This document shows positions 24,163-32,724 of a stretch of DNA of 50,863 nucleotides, one piece after another. How positions within the stretch are numbered: position 1 is the first letter of the stretch; every line of letters begins with the position of its first letter. The notes beneath the pieces are model-generated. The model was not told the origin of the DNA. It saw only the letters and a list, made by a program, of their open reading frames with translations, and made no database searches. The position numbers and the translations under genes are program-made. The stretch comes from Deltaproteobacteria bacterium. Lineage in GTDB: Bacteria; Myxococcota_A; Polyangia; JAAYKL01. The DNA lies in assembly GCA_030595125.1 (NCBI GenBank), contig JAUVDV010000034.1:1-50863 (forward strand), written 5' to 3'.

Positions 24163-26184
24163 ATGACTGCTAATACAATGAGGTATTTGCTCCTGGTGGC
24201 ACTTGCGACCACGCTGGTTTTTGGTGGGTGTGATGATGACGAATCACCGTTCAACGACGGTGGTCCGGATACCGACACGGACACCGATACGGACACCGAT
24301 ACCGATACGGACACCGATACCGATGCCGACACGGACACCGGTCCGATCGAATGCAATCTGGGAGAGTACAGCGGCGATTTCGAGATCACCACACAATCGG
24401 ATATTGCAGCCCTCGCGGGATACACCGCGATCTCTGGAGATCTGAGAATCAATTGTCCCTTGTGCACCGACTTGAGCGAATTGATTTGCCTTACCTCCGT
24501 GGGCGGAAGACTGTACATCGTAGGGAACGAAGCCCTCACAAATCTAGACGGGCTGAACTCACTTACCGAGCTGAGCCGGGGCTTGTGCGTCAACGGCAAC
24601 GCCGCTCTGACAAACCTTGACAGCCTGAGCGGTATCATCTCGATGGGCGGTGGATTGTACGGAGGGGTGTACATTGGGATGAACTACGCCCTTACGAACT
24701 TGGATGGCCTGAGCAACCTTACCTCCTTCGATGGGAGCTTGACTATTTGGGACAACCCCACCCTCACCAACCTTCTGGGATTGAGTGGGATTACCGGTTC
24801 GTTGAGCGGGATGTTAAATATCTCCGAGAACTCCCTGGCCAACCTGGACGGCCTGAGTGGTATCACCTCGGTGGTGTCGGATTTGAAAATCGAATACAAC
24901 TACAACCTCGCCAATCTGGACGGCCTGAGCGCCCTCACCTCGGTGGGCGGGAGATTGAGTGTTTGGGACAACGACACCCTGGCCAACCTGAACGGGCTGA
25001 GCGCCCTCACCTCAGTTGGCGGGGACCTGGACATCCAGGACAACTCCAACCTGACGAACCTGGACGGGTTGAGTAACCTCACTCTGGTGGGTGGGAACTT
25101 GGAAATTCGTGGGCACTACACCCTCACCAATCTGGACGGACTGAGCGCCCTCACCTCGGTGGGCGGAGGGGTGGATATTAACAGCAACGACGTTACCAAC
25201 CTGGATGGGCTGAGTGGTATCACCGGCTCGTTGGGTGGGAGCTTGACTATTCGAGACAACCTTGCCCTCGCCAACCTTAACGGGTTGAGCGGCATCACCT
25301 CTGTGGGTGGGGACTTGAGGATCTACGATCACACCTCCTTGACCAACCTTAACGGGCTAGACAGCATCACCTCGGTGGGTGGGTACCTGTTTCTATATGA
25401 AAACCAGGTTATGACCGACTTGGACGGGCTCGGAGCCCTCACTTCGGTGGGTGGGTACTTGGAAATAAGCAACAACCAGGACCTGACCGATCTGGACGGG
25501 CTTGGTGCACTCACCTCGTTGGGCGAGGGGGTGGAAATCGACAACAACGACGCCCTCACCAACCTGGACGGCCTGAGCGGTATCACTGGATTGTTGGCTG
25601 GGAGCTTGACTATTCGAGACAACCTTGCCCTCACCAACCTGGACGGGCTGAGTGCCATCACTTCGGTGGGAGAGGACTTGACTATTTGGGAAAACCCGGT
25701 GCTCGCCAACCTCAACGGGTTGGCCGGCATTACCGGCTCATTGGGAGGGAGTTTGATTATCTGGGACAACCCCGTCCTTTCCAACATTGATGGGCTGAAC
25801 AGCATCACATCGGTGGGCGAGGACCTGTCAATCAGTTTCAACACCGCCCTCACCAACCTGGACGGGCTGAGCGGTATCACCGGTTCGTTGGGTGGAGACT
25901 TGAACATCGACCACAACGCCGCCGTCACCAACCTGGACGGTCTAGGTGGCATCACCTCTGTGGGTATATATTTGGCAATTTGCGGAAATACCAACCTGAC
26001 CAACCTCGATGGTTTGAGTGCTCTCACCATGCTGGGTTTCGAGTTCTGGATCTACGACAACGACATTCTGCCCGACTGCGAGGTGTGCGAGCTGCTGGAC
26101 CAGCTCACCAGCGGACCCACTTCGATAGATGTCCACTCTAACCTCGACGACACCTGCACGCCGGTTCCGACCAACTGTCCTTGA
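24163..26184 (+). CDS. Leucine-rich-repeat lipoprotein with Asp-Thr linker (tandem paralogue 2)
   Basis: The 673-residue product starts at ATG 24163 with GAAGGAG upstream. It has the same order as paralogue 1: lipobox LVFGGC, Asp-Thr linker, Cys cap, solenoid, and C-terminal LPDCEVCELLDQL...LDDTCTPVP cap. It has about 21 repeats, making it the longest of the family. Its first 240 bp are almost identical to those of paralogue 1 apart from tract length, whereas the repeats differ, which indicates recent duplication or gene conversion of the leader. Some units read GITGSLGGSLTIRDN instead of ALTSVGG, giving two repeat subtypes. The 33-bp spacer before it is repeated before paralogues 3 and 4. 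Confidence 0.88.
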   Translation: MTANTMRYLLLVALATTLVFGGCDDDESPFNDGGPDTDTDTDTDTDTDTDTDTDADTDTGPIECNLGEYSGDFEITTQSDIAALAGYTAISGDLRINCPLCTDLSELICLTSVGGRLYIVGNEALTNLDGLNSLTELSRGLCVNGNAALTNLDSLSGIISMGGGLYGGVYIGMNYALTNLDGLSNLTSFDGSLTIWDNPTLTNLLGLSGITGSLSGMLNISENSLANLDGLSGITSVVSDLKIEYNYNLANLDGLSALTSVGGRLSVWDNDTLANLNGLSALTSVGGDLDIQDNSNLTNLDGLSNLTLVGGNLEIRGHYTLTNLDGLSALTSVGGGVDINSNDVTNLDGLSGITGSLGGSLTIRDNLALANLNGLSGITSVGGDLRIYDHTSLTNLNGLDSITSVGGYLFLYENQVMTDLDGLGALTSVGGYLEISNNQDLTDLDGLGALTSLGEGVEIDNNDALTNLDGLSGITGLLAGSLTIRDNLALTNLDGLSAITSVGEDLTIWENPVLANLNGLAGITGSLGGSLIIWDNPVLSNIDGLNSITSVGEDLSISFNTALTNLDGLSGITGSLGGDLNIDHNAAVTNLDGLGGITSVGIYLAICGNTNLTNLDGLSALTMLGFEFWIYDNDILPDCEVCELLDQLTSGPTSIDVHSNLDDTCTPVPTNCP

Positions 26185-26217
26185 ATGTTGTTTGCTTGCT
26201 GATGAAGGAGAAGCGAA

Positions 26218-27624
26218 ATGACTGCTAACATAACAAGGCACTTGCTTCTGATGGCTCTTGCGACCGCGCTGGTTTTCGGTGGGTGTGACGACGATGATGA
26301 TGACAGCGGGACCACCGACACAGACACCGGCCCGGTCGAGTGCAATCTGGGAGAGTACGACGGCTATTTCGAGATCAACACACAATCGGATGTCACAACC
26401 CTCGCGGGATACACGTCGATCTCGGATGACCTGTATATCAACTGTCCTTCGTGCACAGACTTGAGCGAGTTGATTTGCCTCTCATCGGCGGGCCGTGGCC
26501 TTATCATTCGGTACAATGACGTCCTCACAAATCTTGACGGGCTGAGCGCCCTTACCTCGGTGGCGGGGAACTTGAGTATTGACTACAACGATGTCCTCAC
26601 AAACCTTGACGGTCTGAGCGGCATCACCGGTTCGGTGGGCGTGTCCCTGGTACTTCGGAGCAACTTTGCCCTCACCAACCTTGACGGTTTAAGCGGAATC
26701 ACATCGGTGGGTAAGTCCGTGGCAATTCGGAACAACGACGCCCTCACCGAACTGGACGGCCTGAGTGGTATCACCTCGGTGGGCGAGTTCGTGTACATTG
26801 AATCCAATGACACCCTCACCAACCTTGACGGTCTGAGCGGAATCACCTCGGTGGGGGAAGGGGATTGGGGAGGTTTTGAGATCGCCGGAAACGCTGCCCT
26901 CACCGACCTTGACGGGTTGAGTTCCCTCACCTCGGTGGACGGAAAATTGTGGATTGCAAACAACGCCGCCCTCAACAACCTGGACGGTTTGAGCGGGATC
27001 GGTTCGGTGAGCTTGGGATTGTCCATTTCCAATAACGCTGCCCTCACCAACCTTGACGGTTTGAGCGGGATCGGTTCGGTGGGTGATCTAAGTTATCCTG
27101 GTTCAGGTTTGGGGATCTACGACAACGCCGCCCTCACCAACCTGGACGGGTTGAGCTCCCTCGCCTGGGTTGCGTACTTGAGCATCTCCGGGAATAACGT
27201 CCTGACGAACCTTGACGGTCTGAGCGGAATCACCTCGGTGGGTGGGGGATTGTCCATATACGATAACACCGCCCTGACGAACCTTGATGGGTTGAGCGGG
27301 ATCACCGGCCCGCTGGGCGGGGGCTTGTCCATCTTTGAGAACACCGCCCTCACCAACCTTGACGGTCTGAGCGGCATCACCTCGCTTGGTTTATATGATT
27401 GTTATGGAGGTTTGATGATCATCGAAAATACCGCCCTGACGAACCTGGATGGGCTGAGCGGCATTACCTCGGTGGGTGAGGAATTGGAGATCAGTTCCAA
27501 CTACGTCCTTCCCGACTGTGAGGTATGCGAACTGTTGGACCAGTTCACCGACGGGTCCAGTACGATAGATGTCCACGACAACCTCGATGACACCTGCACG
27601 CCGGTGCCGACCAACTGTCCTTGA
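26218..27624 (+). CDS. Leucine-rich-repeat lipoprotein, short-linker form (tandem paralogue 3)
   Basis: The 468-residue product starts at ATG 26218, preceded by GAAGGAG. The lipobox is LVFGGC. Here the Asp-Thr linker is only about six residues (TDTDT after an Asp-rich run), unlike its neighbours. The Cys cap, about 13-14 solenoid units and the C-terminal LPDCEVCELLDQF...LDDTCTPVP cap are kept. Several units are longer than 24 residues (inserts such as EGDWGGFEIAGN and GDLSYPGSGLGIYDN), as expected for loops on a solenoid. Function is unknown; surface exposure is inferred. Confidence 0.87.
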   Translation: MTANITRHLLLMALATALVFGGCDDDDDDSGTTDTDTGPVECNLGEYDGYFEINTQSDVTTLAGYTSISDDLYINCPSCTDLSELICLSSAGRGLIIRYNDVLTNLDGLSALTSVAGNLSIDYNDVLTNLDGLSGITGSVGVSLVLRSNFALTNLDGLSGITSVGKSVAIRNNDALTELDGLSGITSVGEFVYIESNDTLTNLDGLSGITSVGEGDWGGFEIAGNAALTDLDGLSSLTSVDGKLWIANNAALNNLDGLSGIGSVSLGLSISNNAALTNLDGLSGIGSVGDLSYPGSGLGIYDNAALTNLDGLSSLAWVAYLSISGNNVLTNLDGLSGITSVGGGLSIYDNTALTNLDGLSGITGPLGGGLSIFENTALTNLDGLSGITSLGLYDCYGGLMIIENTALTNLDGLSGITSVGEELEISSNYVLPDCEVCELLDQFTDGSSTIDVHDNLDDTCTPVPTNCP

Positions 27625-27657
27625 ATGTTTTTTGCTTGCTGATGAAGGAGAAATAAA

Positions 27658-28407
27658 ATGATTGCTGACACAATGAAGTACTTGCTCTTGATGGCGCTGG
27701 CGACCGCGCTGGTTCTCGGCGGGTGTGATGATGATGATGACAGCGATAACGGTGGGGATACTGACACGGACACCGATACGGACACCGATACGGATACCGA
27801 TGCCGATACGGACACCGACACGGACACCGACACGGATACCGACACCGACACTGACACCGATACGGATACCGATACGGACACCGACACCGATACAACAACT
27901 TGTTACGGTGGTGATTTCACAATCACTGATAGTTCCGACGTTGCAACTATACTGCCGTTTCCATGCATAACAGGTAGTCTCATTGTAGACGCGCCCGGGC
28001 TTTCCTCGCTGTGCCTTCCAAACCTGACCCTGGTGAGTGAAAGCGTATCCATTCTACCCGGTGACGATCTTGTCGATCTGGACCTGTCCGCGCTGACCTC
28101 GATAGGCGAAAGTCTTCCGGGCGGTTACCTTGGAATTGGCTACAACAACGCACTTGCCAGCGTGGACCTGAGCGCTCTTGATACGGTGGAGGAAGCTTTA
28201 TTTATCAGTTTCGATCCCGTACTTGACAGCTTGGACCTGAGTGCTCTGACCTCGGTGGGCTGGGAGTTCGAAGTCAACAATAATGATCTCCTGCCTGACT
28301 GTGATGTGTGTGCTATTTTGGACCATACCGTTACCGCCACCGGCGGCATCGCAGTTCACGACAACCTCGATGACTCCTGCACGCCGGTTCCGGCAAACTG
28401 TCCCTAG
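27658..28407 (+). CDS. Reduced leucine-rich lipoprotein with long Asp-Thr linker (tandem paralogue 4)
   Basis: The 249-residue product starts at ATG 27658 with GAAGGAG upstream. It keeps the signal peptide (LVLGGC), a long Asp-Thr linker of about 45 residues and the C-terminal cap (LPDCDVCAILD...LDDSCTPVP). It has only about four diverged solenoid units, in which the leucine pattern reads VDLSALDTVEEALFISFD. It is the shortest member and has the longest linker of the four. Its TAG stop overlaps the stop of the convergent transglutaminase-like gene within CTAG (28404-28407). Confidence 0.86.
   Translation: MIADTMKYLLLMALATALVLGGCDDDDDSDNGGDTDTDTDTDTDTDTDADTDTDTDTDTDTDTDTDTDTDTDTDTDTDTTTCYGGDFTITDSSDVATILPFPCITGSLIVDAPGLSSLCLPNLTLVSESVSILPGDDLVDLDLSALTSIGESLPGGYLGIGYNNALASVDLSALDTVEEALFISFDPVLDSLDLSALTSVGWEFEVNNNDLLPDCDVCAILDHTVTATGGIAVHDNLDDSCTPVPANCP
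27757..27891 (+). repeat. Asp-Thr-encoding hexanucleotide tract
   Basis: A nearly pure GACACN/GATACN tract encodes the linker of paralogue 4. Confidence 0.85.
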
Positions 28408-30053
28408 GGCATGTCGGCGGGATCCTGGCCTTTGGGGTACCAGTCGCCGATGTGGAGGTCCTGCACGTCGCAGCGGCCCTTGCAGACCCAACGCGCGTTT
28501 GAGTTGTAGTACCACTCCATGTACTTCGAGCCGCCGCCGCCCGAGGTGGTGATCATGAATCGATTGCTCAATCCGCCGATCCCCTGTTGTGCCGGGGCCG
28601 GCTTGTCGGCGCCCTGCGCGTCGGCGGGAATCCACCCGTACCCCGGGAGATAGACCTCGGCCCAACGGTGGAAGACGTCGTCGGTGCTGGCGTCGTCGCC
28701 GCGTACCACCACGGCCCCGACATACCTTGCGGGGATACCGGCGGCGCGGCACATGGCGATGAACACGAACGTGTACTCGGAGCAGGATCCCGTGCCGCGA
28801 TCGATCACGGTGGGGGCGATATTCCACCCGCCGGCCAGCTCGTACTTCATGTGCTCGCCGATGTATCTGGAGATCTTTCTGACCATCCAGTAGGGCCGCT
28901 TCTCGTCGCCGAGCGCTTCCTTGAGATGCTTCTTGATCGAGGGATGCCTGATTGCGTACTTGCTTCCGTCCGCGAGGTAGATCTTGCGGACCTTTTTGGG
29001 GATCGATTTCAGGGAACCCACCAGTGATGGATCGATGTGGTGGCGAACGGTGAAGAGGGTCGCCCTAATTGTCATCTGCACGTCCAGGTGTTTTCCCGGC
29101 GCGAGATTCTGGACCGTGAACCTCGCGAACTTCTGGCCCCACCTGTCCTCCACTATTTCGTCGGGCTTCGGTCTGAAAACAGGCTCGCCGTCCAGCGCCT
29201 GATTGGGCGCGGATACGGGGATTGCGATGAATACGTCCGCTCTGGCCAGGGCGTCGGGACCGCGATTGGTTAACCTGCGCCGAAGCACGATGGTTTCGAC
29301 CCTTGGCTTGGACCGAACGACGCGCGGAATGGACCGAATATCCAGTGTGTCCACACCCCTGCCGTGCACGTCGGCCACCTGCAGCAGGCCGTTAGCCATG
29401 GCGAGCCCGGCGGGGAACGGGCTGGGGGAGGGCATCATGTCCACCACATCCCCGCGCTCGCGCTCAACCTTGTAGATCATGTCGGACTTGCGATCCGAGA
29501 CCCACAGATACCCCTCGTGGAATGCCAGGCCAAGTTGCTCCATCCCCCGCCCCGAACCTTTCCAGGAGGGCGCGTTGAAAGACACGATCGTCGTGCCGTC
29601 CTCCCGGGTGACCCGGTGGATGTGTTTCCCGTCGGCCACCCAGAGATGTTCACCGTCGAATGCCAGACCCAGGGGATTGGCGGGACCCTCGATCTCTCTT
29701 GTTACCAGGCCTCTGGAGGTGTCTATTCCGAAGATCCGATTCCTGTCCCGGTCGCACACCCACAGGAGCTTCCCATCATGTGCCAGCCCGGTGGGCCATG
29801 TGCCGGGCGCGGTGATGGACACCTTCTCCACGCCGGTCTTCGGATCGAGGCCGCGGATCTTCAGGCCCAGGCGGTCGGAAACCCACAGGAGCGTTCCGTC
29901 GAAAGCGAGCCCGCCCGGTTTGTCGATGCGAAGGTCGAAGGCGTCGGTGAATGGTTCGGATTCCTCGTTGGACTCGGCCGGTCCCGCCAGAGCGGGGACG
30001 CAAAATGCGATGGCGATCGCCAGAAGACCTGTCGCCCTGAACGTCCCGCTCAT
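28404..30053 (-). CDS. Secreted propeller plus transglutaminase-like protein
   Basis: The 549-residue product is read from ATG 30053, which overlaps the upstream stop (ATGA) and opens a signal peptide (MSGTFRATGLLAIAIAFCVPALAG). The N-terminal half (about 40-225) is an NHL/YncE-like propeller (repeats of GLAFDGxxLWVxDxxxxxIxxxD). The C-terminal half carries a transglutaminase-like core: GSCSEYTFVFIAMCRAAGIPARYVGA with the catalytic Cys, FHRWAEVYLPGYGWIPAD with His and the following Asp. The triad looks complete. Members of this superfamily act as periplasmic proteases, amidases or cross-linking enzymes. The substrate is unknown. It is coupled to the Nudix-like gene. Confidence 0.88.
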   Translation of the reverse strand: MSGTFRATGLLAIAIAFCVPALAGPAESNEESEPFTDAFDLRIDKPGGLAFDGTLLWVSDRLGLKIRGLDPKTGVEKVSITAPGTWPTGLAHDGKLLWVCDRDRNRIFGIDTSRGLVTREIEGPANPLGLAFDGEHLWVADGKHIHRVTREDGTTIVSFNAPSWKGSGRGMEQLGLAFHEGYLWVSDRKSDMIYKVERERGDVVDMMPSPSPFPAGLAMANGLLQVADVHGRGVDTLDIRSIPRVVRSKPRVETIVLRRRLTNRGPDALARADVFIAIPVSAPNQALDGEPVFRPKPDEIVEDRWGQKFARFTVQNLAPGKHLDVQMTIRATLFTVRHHIDPSLVGSLKSIPKKVRKIYLADGSKYAIRHPSIKKHLKEALGDEKRPYWMVRKISRYIGEHMKYELAGGWNIAPTVIDRGTGSCSEYTFVFIAMCRAAGIPARYVGAVVVRGDDASTDDVFHRWAEVYLPGYGWIPADAQGADKPAPAQQGIGGLSNRFMITTSGGGGSKYMEWYYNSNARWVCKGRCDVQDLHIGDWYPKGQDPADMP

Positions 30054-30685
30054 CGTCCGGTGAGGTAGTCTATTGCCAGCGCTGACCATGTTTCCAGTTC
30101 CTCTCGCCTGGGACCCGCCAGATCCTCTATGGGCACGAATCCCGATTCCGTTATCTGTTGCTCCCTTTTCCGCACGGACTTCGCATCGAGGTTGCAGAGG
30201 TGAACAATCCCGAAATGAACCTGTCCCACCGGGTTGGAGTCGTCGTTTATCAGAGCGACGATCACGGGGTCGATCTCGCCGTCGACGATCACCTCCTCGG
30301 CGATCTCCCTGCGGACAGCCTCCAGGTAGTGGCCGATATCAGAGGACGCAGCCGGGGCCAGGGCCAGGAGTTGCTCGTCCTGTGGGTTGATGTGACCGCC
30401 GATCCCTACCGAGCGGTTGCCCACGAGTCGCTTTTCACCCGCCTGCTTGCCCCTGACGTAGGAGAATATCTCGTCGCCGCAGCGAAACATTACGTACGGG
30501 ATTATCTGCTTTAACGATGGGTCGTCTTCCGCAAGATATCGTTCGTGAAAACGGTTGTTGCTCTTGTCGAGAATGACATCCATGAATCGAGACGTATCTG
30601 TACTTATCCCCTGGAATGACCCCAACTCGTCCAGCGTTGCACGCGAGAAGACCAGCACTCGTTCGCCCTTGTATTTGTCTTGCAT
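30050..30685 (-). CDS. Nudix-fold (COG4112-like) predicted hydrolase
   Basis: The 211-residue product starts at ATG 30685. It contains a Nudix-like box, GIGGHINPQDE then REIAEEVIVDG, with a longer spacer than the standard GX5EX7REUXEEXGU, as in the COG4112 group of predicted phosphoesterases. The N-terminal region VLVFSRATLDELGSFQGI is characteristic of that group. It is expected to be a cytoplasmic hydrolase of a nucleoside diphosphate-linked substrate that I cannot specify. The stop overlaps the start of the transglutaminase-like gene by 4 bp. It is divergent from the histidine kinase at 30843. Confidence 0.8.
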   Translation of the reverse strand: MQDKYKGERVLVFSRATLDELGSFQGISTDTSRFMDVILDKSNNRFHERYLAEDDPSLKQIIPYVMFRCGDEIFSYVRGKQAGEKRLVGNRSVGIGGHINPQDEQLLALAPAASSDIGHYLEAVRREIAEEVIVDGEIDPVIVALINDDSNPVGQVHFGIVHLCNLDAKSVRKREQQITESGFVPIEDLAGPRREELETWSALAIDYLTGR

Positions 30686-30842
30686 CTGTTTGTTCTTCGC
30701 CTCCCTTGTCGCAGGTTCTCATGTGCATGCGCCCGTCGTCAAATGCGTCGGCCACCGCAATGCATTCAACTTGATCGCGCGATGCCCATTGGGATATGTA
30801 GTTGTTTTCAATTTGGATAATTTGGGGATCTCTCTTGATACA

Positions 30843-32681
30843 ATGAAAATCAGAACCAAATTACTGCTGCTGCTAACCCTGGGCTTGCTCGTTCCTCTGG
30901 TCCTGAGCCATCTGTTTTCCGCCAACGTCAACTTGATGTCCATGGAGAAGATGGTTCGAGAAGACCTCTCAACCGGTGCGGAGACACTGTCGGGGCGCGT
31001 GAACGACCGGGTCAACTGGATGATCGACGGGATGGGTCTGGTTGTGGAGTCGGTCCCCTTCGAGAGTTTTCCGGCTGACGATCTTCCGATGGCCCTGGCG
31101 ATTCCGTACAGACAGCTCTCATCGGCCACGCTGGTTGCCCTCCTGGACGACGGCGGGAAAGCAGTGGCGCCCCCGTATCGGCCGGACGATGCAGAAGTGG
31201 ATCTCCTTGGCAGGGAGAAGGTGACCGATGCCGATCTCGACAAGTTTTCGCGGCACGTCCCCATGGATCTCGCCCTGAGCGCTTCCATGGCCCTGGGGCC
31301 GGTGTACCTGTCCTCGTCCGGGTCGCCGCGAATGGTGGCGGCAATGGCCTTCCCTGTATCGAGCGGTGAGAACAGATGGGTCCTGGCGGTGGAGTATTCG
31401 TTGCAGAAGATCTGCGATTTGATCGTGGAGACCGATCCGCAGTCGTCGCGCATGGCGAGGCTTGTGGATACTCGGGGATATTCCCTTTGTGGCAACGCAA
31501 GGGACGCCGACGGAAACTGGATGCCCCTGGCGGCGGACGAGGCGCAGGAGATAGCGAAGATGCCGGTGGGCACAGTGACCTCCCGTGACAAAGCTGGTGA
31601 GCTAATGTTGAGCGCGGTGGCGGACGTCCGGTTTACCGCCTGGAAGCTCCTCCTCGAACAATCGGAGAAGACCGCGATGGCTCCGGTCGTGCGCTCGATG
31701 ACGATGGCCGTCGTGTGGATCGTGGTCTGCATCTTGATAGCGATCATAGGGGGAGTGGTCCTGGCAAAGGGACTATCGCGGCCGATCTCTGAGCTCGAGA
31801 AGGCGTCCGTACGGATAGCGGGGGGGGACTACGATCAGGTTCTCGATGTCGATTCGCGAGACGAACTCGGGAGCCTGGCCTCATCGTTCAACAGGATGAC
31901 GGAGGAGATCCGGGCATGGAACGCCGAGCTCACCGAGCGAGTCGAGGATCGCACCAGAGAGCTGAAGCAGGCTCAGGAACAGATCCTCCAGACTCAGAAG
32001 CTTGCGGCCGTCGGAGAGCTGGGCTCGGGTGTGGCTCACGAGATTAACAACCCCCTTACCGGGGTGCTCGGGATGGCGCAATTGCTCAAGGAGCAGATCG
32101 AGCCGGGCACCGAGACGGCTGAGTCCGTCGACGTGATCATAACCAACGCGAGACGGGTAGCGGAGGTTGTCGACGCGCTTCTCAGGCTGTCCCAGTCCCA
32201 GGTGGCCCCCAATATGAGGTCTCTGGAGCCGGCGCTGTTGCTAAGGGAATCGGTTTCGATGTTCGAGGGCAGGTTCGAGGAGCGGGGGATCGAGATAGTG
32301 TGGGATCTCGCGCCCGAATGCTCGGTGTTTGCGGTTGATGGTGACATGAGGCTCGTCTTCAATCACTTGCTGGACAACGCGTTGCGCTCAATGCAGCAAG
32401 GCGGAACGCTTACCCTGTCGGTCTCTCGCCTGGAGGGAGGGGCGGTCAACATCTCCGTTGCGGACAGCGGTGTCGGGATGACCGAAGAGGTTCGGATAAG
32501 GGCTATTGACCCGTTCTTTACGACGGAAGCGCCCGGTTCCGGCTCGAAGGGGCTGGGGCTGGCGACCGTTCATCGCGTGGTGGAAGAACACAAGGGAAAG
32601 ACTTTGATAGAGTCCGATGTCGGAAAGGGAACCAAGATAACGATTTTCCTTCCCGGCACTGTTAAGTTATCCAAAAACTGA
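30843..32681 (+). CDS. Membrane sensor histidine kinase with HAMP domain
   Basis: The 612-residue product is read from ATG 30843, which opens membrane helix 1 (residues 5-25); the frame is open further upstream, but that stretch overlaps the divergent gene. A periplasmic sensor domain (about 30-285) is followed by helix 2 (about 287-311), HAMP (about 311-365), a coiled coil, HisKA with phospho-acceptor His399 in GVAHEINNPLTG, and HATPase_c with N box FNHLLDNALRSM, G1 ADSGVGM and G2 GSKGLGLATV. It is complete and probably active. No classical DNA-binding response regulator is adjacent; the next gene is a soluble kinase-receiver hybrid 43 nt downstream. Confidence 0.92.
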   Translation: MKIRTKLLLLLTLGLLVPLVLSHLFSANVNLMSMEKMVREDLSTGAETLSGRVNDRVNWMIDGMGLVVESVPFESFPADDLPMALAIPYRQLSSATLVALLDDGGKAVAPPYRPDDAEVDLLGREKVTDADLDKFSRHVPMDLALSASMALGPVYLSSSGSPRMVAAMAFPVSSGENRWVLAVEYSLQKICDLIVETDPQSSRMARLVDTRGYSLCGNARDADGNWMPLAADEAQEIAKMPVGTVTSRDKAGELMLSAVADVRFTAWKLLLEQSEKTAMAPVVRSMTMAVVWIVVCILIAIIGGVVLAKGLSRPISELEKASVRIAGGDYDQVLDVDSRDELGSLASSFNRMTEEIRAWNAELTERVEDRTRELKQAQEQILQTQKLAAVGELGSGVAHEINNPLTGVLGMAQLLKEQIEPGTETAESVDVIITNARRVAEVVDALLRLSQSQVAPNMRSLEPALLLRESVSMFEGRFEERGIEIVWDLAPECSVFAVDGDMRLVFNHLLDNALRSMQQGGTLTLSVSRLEGGAVNISVADSGVGMTEEVRIRAIDPFFTTEAPGSGSKGLGLATVHRVVEEHKGKTLIESDVGKGTKITIFLPGTVKLSKN

Positions 32682-32724
32682 TAAACGTCGTTACTGCCAT
32701 TTAAGGAATACAAAGGAGAAGTAG

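Noticed and set aside
22998-27380. Many minus-strand frames with RPSRLVRA-type repeats opposite the leucine-rich genes
   Set aside because: Periodic antisense shadows of the 72-bp repeats. The plus frame has signal peptides, ribosome sites and conserved end caps.
22504-28407. Direct-repeat clusters that could be mistaken for CRISPR arrays
   Set aside because: The repeats are degenerate, 72 bp, in frame, without unique spacers of constant length, and encode a solenoid protein.
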